Shown here in pieces: positions 1 through 10,499 of a stretch of DNA of 64,000 bases. Both the position numbers and the translations under genes were made by a program. The notes below the pieces were generated by a model that was not told the origin of the DNA, ran no database searches, and was given only the letters and a program-made list of their open reading frames with translations. The number at the start of each line of letters is the position of its first letter. Position 1 is the stretch's first letter. This DNA comes from Tetracentron sinense (Eukaryota; Streptophyta; Magnoliopsida; Trochodendrales; Trochodendraceae): NCBI GenBank assembly GCA_015143295.1, contig CM026562.1, forward strand, positions 16,892,041 to 16,956,040, given 5' to 3'.

Positions 1-533
1 GTCTGTCGGTGATGACAACGCAGGGTAGCCTATTCAGTACAAGCCACTCGCATTGCCATATGATTTCCTCCTTTGACAGGGTTTGGAGAAGCTGGTAGAG
101 CTTCCCGACGTCTGTAGTTGTTTTCGAACTCTGATTCTGAGAAATCTTCTGAGGTAGACTGTAGGCTTCACAAAGGCCTTCCGGTACCGTTATGATTGTA
201 GGCAAATGACTTACCAATCACAGGTGTAGGAGAGGTGTACTGGTATGGAAGATGCCCTTTCTGTGGTCTACCGACTGGTTGAGAGCTCTGAGAAGTTTTG
301 CTAGGATGACTGGTCCGATGGAGCAGGAGTTGTGCATGTCCTCGATGATCCTAACCAGAACTGACTCGAAAAGTGTACGGCACCTCGAGAATACCAGCTG
401 AGACATGGTGATCAGTACAAGGGCGTTGAGATCAGGAAGTTCCGCTGTAATGGAATCAGGGTTCCACTTGCGCTTGTACTTCTTCTCAAGAAAGGACATG
501 GGTATTCGATCAAAAGAGCCGTTAGGACTGGGC
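1..533 (-). pseudogene. DUF7745/plant-mobile-domain-like gene, C-terminal half (broken)
   Basis: The minus strand from 533 to 1 reads as one frame apart from an in-frame TGA at 218-220, where a Trp codon would fit the context. Residue blocks such as FLEKKYKRKW, DHRKGIF and LYQLLQTLSKEEIIWQCEW resemble the plant DUF7745 family, which is related to the plant mobile domain and often dispersed with transposons. The N-terminal half lies 24.5 kb away, on the other side of Copia-A, and the two halves continue in the same frame once one 5-bp target duplication is discounted. The family call rests on remembered motif shape only. It could be a host gene or part of an older element; no function is assigned. 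Confidence 0.5.
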
Positions 534-2031
534 TGTTAGCCTCAGGGTTACAACCATAGGTACCCCTAATAATTTTGATAATAACATAATAATAAAATGA
601 AATATTTGGTACTAATAATTCTGTTTAAGTGCTTGAACATTTCAGAAGATAAAGCTGATGGCACTCCAATCATGAAAAAGGATGGAAATCATCCAAGAGA
701 AAGTTCAACTCAATGTATACAAGATGAAGATCCAAGATAAGACCATAGTCCAAGTCAGGTCCATTGAAGACAAAAGGAAAAATCACAAGACCTAAGTCAA
801 GCCAAGTTCATCTCTCAACAATCTAAATGTACTTATATTCTATTTTAAGAGTTCATAGGACTTATGTAAAAAGTCTTCAAAAGAATGGTAAGTTGAAAAG
901 CTCAAGAATCATATATTGACCAAAGGAGCCTAGGAATTTTTTAGAAATCATTCTATGGCCCTAAAGGATCATAAAATAATGTTAAAACATAGCTAATTGA
1001 CCTAGGAAATCAATCCCATCTCATTGGTCTGATCCTAGACAGAATTCAGAATTTTTGTTCTGAATTCTTCGACGAATTCTCAGCATAAGCTGAATTCGGC
1101 GACAAAGTCATGACAATATTTGTATAATTTCATTCTGTCTTTTGAATTTGGTGATGAATTCTCAGGTTAATCTAAATTCAGCGACGAAGTCATGACAGTG
1201 TTTTTTAAATTTCAATTCTGTCTTCTGAATTCAGCGACAAATTCAAGTGGGAACCTCATTTCGTCGACGAAATTATGTCTAAAACTAAAAAATTATTGTA
1301 ACGGCTAGTTTTCAATGGATCAAAAAGCATTTAATGAATCTTTAATGGCTTTATCGGATCAAATGCTATAAAAGGAGTTCATTCATGAACTAACAACAAC
1401 TCTTGATCATAGCAATAACTTCCATTGATCAATCATTCATTACTATTGGTTCTCACTCCCTCTCATACTTAGAAAATCTCCAAAATCTCTCTTGAGCTCA
1501 TTCAACTCCAATTTATTTTTGAGAGACTTTATTAAAGTTTGTATTTCATTCTTATCCAGCTCACTCAAGAAGCTTTCATTTCGGATTTTTAATCCAAACT
1601 CATTTATTGAGGTCAATCAAGAATCTAGGATTCTTGCACTGAAGCTGTTGCTTCAGTTTTATTGAGAGGGTTGTGCTCTTGAAAGGTTTCAGCTTGGCCT
1701 AAAGGAGAGCTTGTAAAGGTAATATCTCGACCTGTAAGAGAGATTGTAAAGATTTGGACTCTACCTGTGAAGGAGCCTGTGCAATTAAGGAATCGTGGTA
1801 AATCCTCTAGTTGTAAGCTGAGGCGGGGAGTAGGCTGGTTTGCTGAACCTCGTGAACACATTCTAAGTTTGCACTCTCTTTATCTCTTCTCTCTTTCTCT
1901 TACAATATTTCTATTGTTTTTGCTTGTTGCATATTTAATATATTCTGCATCTTGAACTAGTAGTTCATAAATTTTTGAAATCTACTATATACCCTATTCA
2001 TCCCCCCTTTAGGGTCATTACCTGGCCAATA
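534..2031 (+). repeat. 5' LTR of Copia-A
   Basis: About 1,498 bp, homologous to 23,590-25,090 over its length with scattered substitutions. It begins TGTTAGCC; its last two bases are TA where the 3' copy has CA, a C-to-T change. A minor reading frame on either strand (about 1,625-1,955) has no recognisable product and is regarded as chance. Confidence 0.93.
1062..1373 (+). promoter_or_regulatory. Copia-A U3: array of six short palindromes followed by TATA box
   Basis: Six imperfect copies of a palindrome with core CGNCGACG flanked by GAATTC-like arms occur at about 1,062, 1,092, 1,144, 1,175, 1,227 and 1,258. The last, ATTTCGTCGACGAAAT, is a perfect 16-bp palindrome. TATAAAA follows at 1,367-1,373, 94 bp downstream. 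The position fits a U3 enhancer plus core promoter. The same motif recurs upstream of ORF3 at 20,655-20,885. Promoter function is inferred. Confidence 0.65.
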
Positions 2032-2033
2032 AT

Positions 2034-2046
2034 TGGTATCAGAGCC
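2034..2046 (+). other. Primer-binding site of Copia-A (initiator tRNA-Met type)
   Basis: TGGTATCAGAGCC lies two bases after the 5' LTR and matches the standard plant Copia primer site complementary to the 3' end of initiator tRNA-Met. Confidence 0.9.
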
Positions 2047-2091
2047 TAATACTCTAAATAGATCTAAACAATCTGACTAATCGACTTTTTA

Positions 2092-3111
2092 ATGACAAAC
2101 AATGTTTTTGCAACAACCCTAGGAGAAGGACAGTCCACCACTAGACCTCCATTGTTTAATGGAGAAAATTATGACTATTGGAAAACTAGAATGATATATT
2201 ACATCCAAGCTCTAGATTATGAGTGTTAGAGAGTAATAGTCAATGGCCCTCATCTTCCCACAAAACTTGTGGATGATGTTAAAATCCCTAAGGTAGAGGA
2301 AGAGTGGAATGAAGCTGATATTAAGCTCATTCAAATCAATGCTAAAGCTATTAGCAACCTTTACTATGCTCTAAGCCCTCAAGAATTTAACAGAGTTTCC
2401 AGATGTGACTTTGCTAAAGAAATATGGGATAAACTGAAAGTCACCTATGAAGGGACTAATCAGGTTAAAGAAGAAAATATTAGTATGCTTGATCACAAGT
2501 ATGAATTATTTAAAATGGAAAAAGAAGAGTCTATTGGTGACATGTTCACCAAATTTAGTAACATTTTAAATGGTCTGAATCTTTGGGTAAAGTGTATTCA
2601 AATGCAGAAAATGTACGAAAGGTTCTAAGATCATTGCCTAAGGAATGGACTCCAAAAGTGACAGCAATCCAAGACATTAAGGACCTCACCAGACTGCTTA
2701 TGGATGAGTTGTTGGGATCTCTTATGACTCATGAAGTCATAATGAAGGATCAAATGCCTGATGAACCAAGAACTAAGAACCAAGAAAGGGCTGGCCCTCA
2801 AGACTACTCAAGTTGAAAATAGTGATGAGGAATTCAGCACTGATGATGAAGACATAGCCTTGATGACAAGAAGGTTCAAGAGGTTTCTCAAGTATAAGAA
2901 GAACTTCAAAAAGAGACCATATAAGAAGGAGTTCTTAAAAGAAGTAAACAAGGCTGAATCTAGCAAGAAGGAACCTCTCACTTGCTATGAATGCAAGAAG
3001 CCAGGCCACATAAGGACTGATTGCCCTCAACTCAAGAAGAGTCAAAGATTCAAGAAAAAGGCAATGATGGCTACCTGGGATGACTCAGAGGGAAGCAAGT
3101 CAGAAGATTAA
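2092..3111 (+). pseudogene. gag: Copia-A gag (broken): DUF4219/UBN2 region and zinc knuckle
   Basis: The gag start ATG is at 2,092, and the N-terminal block with LFNGENYDYWKTRM is the usual DUF4219 start of Copia Gag. The UBN2-type capsid region follows. A zinc knuckle CYECKKPGHIRTDC (CX2CX4HX4C) lies at about 2,983-3,025 and would bind element RNA. Damage seen: an in-frame TAG at 2,227-2,229 and two compensating frame changes, near 2,590 and near 2,790. The stop at the end of the knuckle segment (3,109-3,111) again looks like a mutation, because a similar frame resumes directly after it. Confidence 0.88.
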
Positions 3112-3748
3112 AGTGATGAAGAGGTGGCAAACTTGTGCCTCATGGAAAATGAGGATGAGGTAAGTTCTTCCCCAAATGATTCTCTTACATATGATGAAAT
3201 AAGAGAGGCATTTGATGAGCTCTATGCTGAATTTAGTAGAATAGCTAAATTAAATAGATCTTTTAAAAAGGAAAATCACACTCTTACACATTCATGTGAA
3301 ATTCTACAAAAAGAAAAGAGTGTGTTGGCTAATGAGAATGGGGAATTGAGTAAGAAATTAAATGATGTTCAAAATTCTCCTCATGACTCATCTTGTAAAT
3401 GTGATGAGTTAAAAGCAAAAGTCAAGGACTTTGACTAATATCATCCTCACTTTTACAAATGGTCAAAAGAACCTAGAAAGACTCTTAAGACAACAGAGGT
3501 GTGTTTTTAACAAAGCTAGACTTGGTTATAATACCTTTTCAAAAAAAAAAGATTATCAAAACTTCTTTACAAAATTAAGTAGTAACCAAACTCCATCTTC
3601 TACTTCATTCTATAATGGTAAAATAGTTAGAAAAGTTTGGTTTCCAAAAGGAACATCTTTTCTTTCAAAAACTGACCATAAAGGACCAAGAATGATATGG
3701 GTTCCCAAGGGAAATAATCCTCCCAAATCAAAATCCAAATCAATTTAG
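3112..3748 (+). pseudogene. Copia-A gag tail / gag-pol linker (broken), coiled-coil segment
   Basis: A frame from 3,124 to 3,438 encodes a heptad-rich, charged stretch (IREAFDELYAEFSRIAKLN and onward) that looks like a coiled coil. A further frame from 3,431 to 3,748 ends with PRMIWVPKGNNPPK. The long gag tail with coiled coil and an IWVPK block is characteristic of SIRE-type Copia elements. It is split by a frameshift at about 3,435. Confidence 0.7.
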
Positions 3749-3836
3749 GTTCCATCCAAAACAGTTTGGGCATTGGGAGGAAAGTATCTTGGAGTTACTT
3801 GAATTGGATGTGTAGGTATGGTTCAAGTCAAGGACT

Positions 3837-5041
3837 TCCAAGACAACATGGTTCTTGGACAGTGGATGCTCAAGACATATAACCGGGAACAAGGAGCTAT
3901 TTGCATCAATCACTCCAAAGGATGGTGGACATGTGACATTTGGAGACAATGCTAAAGGGAAGATCATTGGCATAGGTAACACTGGTAAGAATAAATCTAT
4001 TTTTATTGAAAATGTATTTCTTGTTGATAATCTTAAACATAATCTCATTATTATTAGTCAAGTTTGTGATAAGGGATTGAATGTCTCATTTAGATCAAAT
4101 ATTTGCATGATTAAGGACAAAGATAATCTAAATACTTTATTTGTAGCACATAGAAATGAGAATGCTTACACCTTAGATTTTTGATGAACTTAAATCCCAA
4201 AACATGATGTGTTTTTCTGCTATATATGAAGCTAGTTGGTTATGACATAGAAGACTATGACATGCTAGTATGGATCTTTTGTCTAGACTCTCTAAAAATG
4301 AATTAGTTAAAGGATTACCTAAAACTAAGTTTACTAAAGACAAAATTTGTGATGCTTGCCAACTTGGAAAACAAATAAAATCTTCATTCAAATCCAAGAA
4401 AATAATTTCTACCACTAGGCCTTTAGAACTTTTGCATATGAATCTTTTTGGTCCAAATGAAGTAGCTAGCCTAGCTGGAAAAACTTATGCTTTTGTAATT
4501 GTGGATGATTTTTTAAGGTACTCTTGGATACTATTTTGTTCTCATAAAAATGAAGCACCTTCTCTATTTAAAAAGTTTTGTAAAAGAGTTCAAAATGAAA
4601 AATGTTATTCTATTAACAACATTAGAAGTGATAGAGGAGGGGAGTTCAAAAATAAAGAGCTTGAATCATTTTGTGATAAGAATAGTTTTAACCATAATTT
4701 TTCAGCTCCTAGAACTCCACAATAAAATGGTGTAGTAGAAAGAAAAAATAGATCTCTTCAAGAAACGGCTAGAACTATGCTTAATGAAGATAAACTACCT
4801 AATTATTTTTTGGGTTGAAGCCATTAATACTTCATGTTATGTAATAAATAGAGTTATTATAAGAAATAAGTTAAATAAAACTCCATATGAGCTTTGGAAT
4901 AGAAGAATTCCTAATATAAGTTATTTTAAGGTGTTTGGATGTAAGTGTTTTATACTAAATGATAAACAACATCTTAAGAAATTTGATGCAAAATATGTGG
5001 AAGGAATCTTCTTAGGATATTCTACAAATAGCAAAACATAT
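3837..5041 (+). pseudogene. pol: Copia-A protease, pre-integrase and integrase (broken)
   Basis: The aspartic protease site reads WFLDSGCSRHITG around 3,849-3,888. The GAG-pre-integrase zinc region follows at about 4,230-4,390 with CDACQLGK; it carries two in-frame stops where Trp and Gly codons are expected. In the integrase core the first catalytic Asp is replaced (HMNLFGP instead of HMDLFGP, at about 4,435), the second Asp is present (IRSDRGGEF, about 4,622) and the Glu is present (NGVVERKN, about 4,728). A TAA at about 4,723 and a frameshift near 4,800 break the frame. The C-terminal part stops at 5,041, where LTR-D inserted, and resumes at 18,575. Confidence 0.9.
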
Positions 5042-5415
5042 TGTAGAACCCCAGAACTTTTGCCCATGTATTGGAACCCGTGCCAAGGCTTTAGGCCTTT
5101 GTAATCTTCCATTTCTATGAAATGAGAAATTTTGAAGAACCTTAAGTGTTAAGAAGTGGGATTCCTAAGTTGGATATGTTAAAAATCCGGTTTACTGAAC
5201 TCCAATTGCAAATGAGTTAACTTTAAGGGTAATTTGGTCAATAAATAAAATAAAATTGAAAATTCTAAAACATCAAAAATATTCCTTTTCGAATAACGAG
5301 TCCAACGCAAGTTGAATCGACAAAAACCGATGAACGAGTCAAAAGTTATGACCGAAACACGAAAGAAGGAAAATCTGAAAAATTTTCTGCAAGTTACGAA
5401 CGATTGTATAGACCC

Positions 5416-5600
5416 TACGAATGATCGTAGGTGAGCTACAATCGATCGTAGAAATTTATGATCGATCTTAGAATCTCAGGAATAGACAAATATCTTTGTA
5501 ATGGTTACGATCGATCGTAGACATGTTACGATCAATCGTAGATCGTGAACCCAGAATTTTTATTCGGGATTTTTAGGGTTTCTCCTCCTTGCCTATAAAT
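5416..5600 (+). promoter_or_regulatory. LTR-D promoter region: TACGATCGATCGTA palindromes and TATA box
   Basis: Five copies of a 14-bp palindrome with consensus TACGATCGATCGTA lie at about 5,416, 5,437, 5,457, 5,506 and 5,527; the copy at 5,506 is perfect. TATAAATA follows at 5,593-5,600. The layout matches that of the other LTRs in the window, but with a different palindrome sequence. Confidence 0.6.
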
Positions 5601-6403
5601 AGGGGTTGGTATTTGGGGGTTTTGGTTTACCCTAAACCTAAAGAGAGCCTAAGAGAGATTGAGAGAGGAAGAGGGTTTTCAAGAGGGGTTTTCATCTTTG
5701 ATGAGAGATTAAGCAGGTGGGTGACCTAGATCACTCCCAAAGGCTTCGATTCATCCAAGGCAAGGTTCATGAGAAACATCTCCTCCAAGCTCTGTAACGC
5801 TTCCGCCCACGTTTTGGAGGGTTTTCCTCATCCTATTGAAGGTCGGTACCATATGATACCCTCCTAACTCATACTCTCTCTTTTCTTCCCTTCTTTCTTG
5901 CTTACCTTAAGTATGAACATGATAGAAGATGGATTGTGGTGTGAGAACGGATTTTGGGCGATGGATGCCGTATGGATGTGCTGTAATGAATGAAATGGGA
6001 AAGGCATTGTATCAATAATGAACACACGTGTATGTTGTGAATATAAACCCATCTAGAAAAGCATGGTATAGGTTTTAACCAATAATGTATACATCACATG
6101 TTGATGAAATGCCAAGGTGAAGAAAATGAATTGTAAACCAAGAAATGCATGATTTAAAGTATATGAAATTGCTAGGGTTTATGATAGTGTGATTAATTGC
6201 TTTCTCTAACGACATGAATAATTACTTGTTGAAATTAATGTTATATTATTTATTGTTGAATCCCAATTCTCATATTTAATTCCAAGTTAAAGTATGTACA
6301 CGATTCCATGAGCACGGCATGCATGACATGGTTTACGGTGTTTTCAAGAATAAGGGTTTTGGAGGCAAGACATATCTTACGATATGTTTTGCCTCGCTTT
6401 TGA

Positions 6404-6583
6404 CAAGAACAAGTGCATATCATTAAGGAGGGGTCTCCCCTCCCTCACAAGTTGCATATCATTGAAAGAATGGTCTCCCTTCCCTCGCAAGTGCATATCA
6501 TTGAAAGAAGGGTCTCCCTTCCCTCGCAAGTGCATCTCATTTAAAGAGGGGTCTCCCCTCCCTTACAAGTGCATCTCACAAGT
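6404..6583 (+). repeat. LTR-D minisatellite, four 39-nt hairpin units
   Basis: Four units begin with GTGCATATCATT or close variants. Each holds an inverted repeat: GAGGGG-TCT-CCCCTC in units 1 and 4, GAAGGG-TCT-CCCTTC in unit 3, and an imperfect GAATGG-TCT-CCCTTC in unit 2. The change from GAGGGG to GAAGGG is matched in the opposite arm, so pairing is kept. Confidence 0.8.
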
Positions 6584-6960
6584 TACATGAGCATGTTTAA
6601 TTTTCAAGCAAACACGCATGACATGACACGCATGACAGACAAGCAAGATAGAACATGACAAGTTTTCACGCATGAAATGAGTATTTCAAGTTTAGTCAAA
6701 TACAAGATGATTTCAAGAGTTTTTCCGACAACTGTTTACTTTTCCTGTTAATTATATAAACTGCTTCCTACTTTACTTTGTCATTATTATGCTATGACTG
6801 TTGGTTAGTATTTGGTACCCGCTGAGTATTCCATGCTCAGCCGTACATTTGTGTCGGTAGGTACTGAGGGAGCTACTGCTCCAATCGACATTTGTGCTCC
6901 TGACCCATAGGTGGAAGAGGAGTACGTTGAGGAACCTACAGAGGAGCCTCATGTAGACAA

Positions 6961-9180
6961 TGTAAGGGGATCCGGATAAAAATTTATGCGGAAACTGGAT
7001 ACCCTAGATCTTAACACCATAGAAAGCATCAAAATTATCTAAGAGTTTTAGTCATATCACCTTGGTGAATGCTTTTCACCGGTGAAGCTTAAATCCACTC
7101 AAATCGTCAGAACTCTTTGTAGAGATTTTTTCGAAAAAATACTAGAAGCTTGTTCCTTGTTCTTCGCTATCCCCACAAAGCTTTAGAATCTCCTTTGGAA
7201 TTATATATGCAAGAGGAAGAAGATGGAGTAATGGTATAGACATTCCATCACCAAAAACACTAAGGTTCAAAACCCTAGATTTGCAAAACCCAATTTGCAC
7301 CACCTATATAGCTCACAAAAATCCCTAGGGTCTCATGGTTTGGAGAGAGAGAGGAGAGAAGTGAAAAAAATTCTGGAGAAAAGTGCTCTAAGGTCTAGGG
7401 TGTTGGGTTATTTATAGACTAGGATCCTATCCTAATCCTACTCCAACTTGATCTTATCTAGTAGGATTTATTAATTAATAATAACTCTTACTATTAATTC
7501 ATTAAACTCCTACTTAATCTATAACTACTTTAGTTATAATAATCCTACTAATTAAAGAGTCTTTATTGCAAGAGGATTCCTTAATTAAAAGGGATAAGTC
7601 AACATCCTACACAAGAGAAGGAAACCTAGTCAAACTAGGAGACTAACACAAAGGGGGGGGGGGGGGGGCGTGAGCTTCTATTGGGCATGGTTTTGAGGAG
7701 TTAAAACTCCTTTTTGTAATCCAATTACAATTCCATCTTAATCCTAATTGTAATCCAACAATTGGATTTTAACTCCATTATAAAAGGAATTATATTTCAA
7801 TAATTATTCAATTAAACAAATCCTAATCCAATTAGGATTCCTCAAGTAGGCGCCCCACCCTAGGGTTTAAACCCATGGGCTTTGGCCCATATTAAAGGTC
7901 CATTTTAATGGATTTATGGATATGGGTCAAACCCATGTCCCCTTTAATTATGTTAATTAAATAATTATCAAAATAATCCCTAGATTTAAATTAACATTTA
8001 ATTTAAACCACAGATTAACTTTTAATCTATTTAATTAAATGATTAACTTTTAATCACTTAAATAATTGATTAACTTTTAATCAATTATTGAGCTTGCATT
8101 TCTTATGTGAGAACCTCCACAGATTGCTTTGGGACATTTTTACCCTAGCTTACCCAAAGTTATCCCATTGACCCTAAACGGGAATTACATCGGAATTGCA
8201 AGTGACATGAGATATCCATGTTGCAATTGAATCCTAGTGTATAAACATTAACCATTACGGATCCAACCACATGAAATTTTAAATTTGATTTATCCTTCCA
8301 AATACATTATCCCTAATGGGCCTTTGAGATTGACATACTATCTAACCCATACCCCATTGCAAATCATCCGGGTTTCCAAGACTTATGATTAAGCTATGAG
8401 AAACAATTTCTCATGAAAAACATTTTGAGAAAATTCTTTTATAAGTATAATACCTTTTAATAAAAGTATATTTCAAAACTTATTTTGTTTTCAAAATCAC
8501 CTGCGCGGGATTTGAACTTAATCAACTGTCTTACCTGGAACTTGGATAATCTCTCAAATTAATGAGCATGGATTTCTTGTTTGAAATTCATCACGAATCG
8601 AACATCTTTCTGACTATCCAACTGTCACTGTATTGTATTCCCTAAGTTAGAAAATATGTTGGTGAAATTAAAACAGTCAGATCACCGCTCTGTCATAGAT
8701 GAACTCATCAGATCTAAGGATCATCGAAACCGTTCAATGTGTATGAGAGACCAACTATCTGATAGTATGTTTATGCAAGAGGTCTCTCATTGAATGCAAT
8801 CAATCAGTGTTCATTTAAGCACCCATATTCTGATGTGTAGTCTCCACTATAGTAGTTCGAGATAGAACTACATCTCAACTATTGAGAACATCTTAACATT
8901 CTGGCAACCATATAAGTGAAGTTCCCAGCTTCACCCACAGCTATGACTATATAAGGTATAAGGAACCGGAAAGTTATATCTACCTGTGATAATCTAATCA
9001 CATAACTTTCATACAATATATCGTATGGACCTTTATCGATATCTCATATCGTATAGATCATCTCATGATCATGGTCAATTACCCGTAATGAATGCACAAT
9101 AAATTAAGAAGAAACATTTATTAATCAAATTAATAAGGTTCTAACAATCTAAATGACTTTTCTGGGCATCATGTCTAACA
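6961..9180 (-). repeat. Complete 3' LTR of Copia-B (about 2.2 kb)
   Basis: In element orientation it begins TGTTAGACATGATGCCC at 9,180 and ends CCCCTTACA at 6,961. Positions 6,961 to about 8,508 align with 16,936-18,500. A run of 16 G residues at 7,653-7,668 replaces a short GGGAGGGG stretch in the other copy (about 17,646). The sequence is AT-rich with several short internal repeats such as the repeated TTAACTTTTAAT motif near 8,010-8,090. Confidence 0.82.
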
Positions 9181-9195
9181 TTCTCCTACTTGCCC
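9181..9195 (-). other. Polypurine tract of Copia-B
   Basis: On the minus strand CAAGTAGGAGAA directly precedes the TGTTAG start of the 3' LTR, the usual place of the plus-strand primer for second-strand DNA synthesis. Confidence 0.75.
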
Positions 9196-9201
9196 TAAAA
9201 G

Positions 9202-10499
9202 TCATTGTGCCATAGATTTCAATCTCATACTATCTAAGTGTGTAACAAATACTTTACCTGATAGAGCCTTAATCATCGGGTCAGCAACATTAAGTCGAGA
9301 CCTAATCTTTGTAACCACTACATCTTGCCTCTATCTCTCAATAATCTCATTAATCAAAAGATATTTCCTCTATGTGAAAAGTAAGCACATAATCCCTAGT
9401 CCTTTTCAGGTACTTCATGATATGCTTCACTGTAATCCAATTATCTCATACTTGGATTGCTTTGGAACCGACAAACAACTCCCACTGTATGACAGATTTC
9501 TGATCTAGTACATAACATAGCATACATGTGACTCCCAACTACCGAAGCATAAGAGCACCTCTTCATCTGCTCGATCTCATCAGCTGATGTAGGGGGGATC
9601 TTTTTAGACAAAGTGATACCATGTCTAAAAGGAATGAGTGTTGTCTTACAATCACTCATACTGTACCTAGATAAAATTTTGTCTATGTAGGAAGTTTGGC
9701 TTAATCCCAACATTCGGCATTTCCTATCTCTTAAAATCTTTATTCCGAGAGTATAGGATGCCTCTCCCAATTCTTTCAATGAGTAGGATGTCATCTACAT
9801 AAAGAATTAGGTATACTACCGCTCTCCCACTGTCCTTCTTATATATACAAGATTCTTCCAAATTCTTTTGGAATCCAAATTCTTTGATCGAAAGATCAAA
9901 TCTTTGGCTCCAGCTTCTAGAAGCTTATTTCAAACCATATATTGACTTGTTGAGCTTGCATACCGTGTTCTCCTGGTTCGGAGCAATGAAGCCCTCTGGT
10001 TGCTTCATATAGATGTCTTCATCTAACATTCCATTAAGGAAAGCAGTTTTGACATCCATTTGCCATGTCTTCTAGTCATGGTGTGCAGCTATAGCTAGCA
10101 ATATCCTGATGGATTTGAGCATAGCTACTGGAGAAAAGGTATCCTCATAAACAACTCCTTGAATTTGAGTACAACCGTTTGCAACAAGTTTAGCTTTATA
10201 GGTCTCCACGTTACCATCGGTACCCTTCTTCCTTTTGTAAATCCATTGGCATCCAATTGGCCTTATACCATCTGGCGGATCTATTGAAGTCCAGACACCA
10301 TTGTCATACATGGAATCTATTTCAGCATTCATGACTTTATTCCATTGAGATGCATCTACATCCAATGTAGCTTCCTGATAAGTATTAGAATTTGTATCCT
10401 CATCATCAGGGGTAACTAGATAAACTTCATTATTGTAATACTGAAGTCTAACTAGTGGTCTAGAAACTCTTTCAGATCTTCTCAGTGGAACAAAATTAG
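9202..10499 (-). pseudogene. pol: Copia-B reverse transcriptase and RNase H (broken, internal deletions)
   Basis: The RT region includes PIGCQWIYKRKKGTDGNVET, a stop at about 10,072, and the LYVDDILL active site with YVDD at 9,790-9,801. The sequence then jumps straight to a block near SLKELGEASYTLGIKI, so about 25 codons normally between these blocks are missing and the frame changes. After the CTRSEICHTVG block the RNase H core is absent: the frame passes from KYLKRTRDYVL into the extreme C-terminal NVADPMIKALSGKVF region and ends at a TGA at 9,202-9,204. The gene cannot make an active enzyme. Confidence 0.85.

Larger units (their letters stand above)
5042..6960 (+). repeat. LTR-D, left part of a solo-type Gypsy LTR inserted in Copia-A pol
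   Basis: Starts TGTAGAACCCC at 5,042; the right end GGGTCGCGACA is at 18,574. Both ends are flanked by CATAT (5,037-5,041 and 18,575-18,579), a perfect 5-bp target duplication. No PBS, gag or pol belonging to it is present between the ends, so it looks like a solo LTR, later split by Copia-B. It contains a palindrome array and TATA box (5,416-5,600), a hairpin minisatellite (6,404-6,583) and the conserved GCTGAG...CTCAGC inverted repeat near 6,820. About 250 bp expected between 6,960 and 18,502, from comparison with the reversed relative at 31,496-33,540, is missing. Confidence 0.85.

Noticed and set aside
1625-1955. Overlapping frames in the Copia-A 5' LTR as a leader protein
   Set aside because: Not preserved in the 3' LTR copy, which has stops and changes; no recognisable motif.
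5416-5540. GATC palindromes as bacterial Dam or replication-origin sites
   Set aside because: All lie in U3 regions of plant retrotransposons; there is no bacterial sequence in the window.
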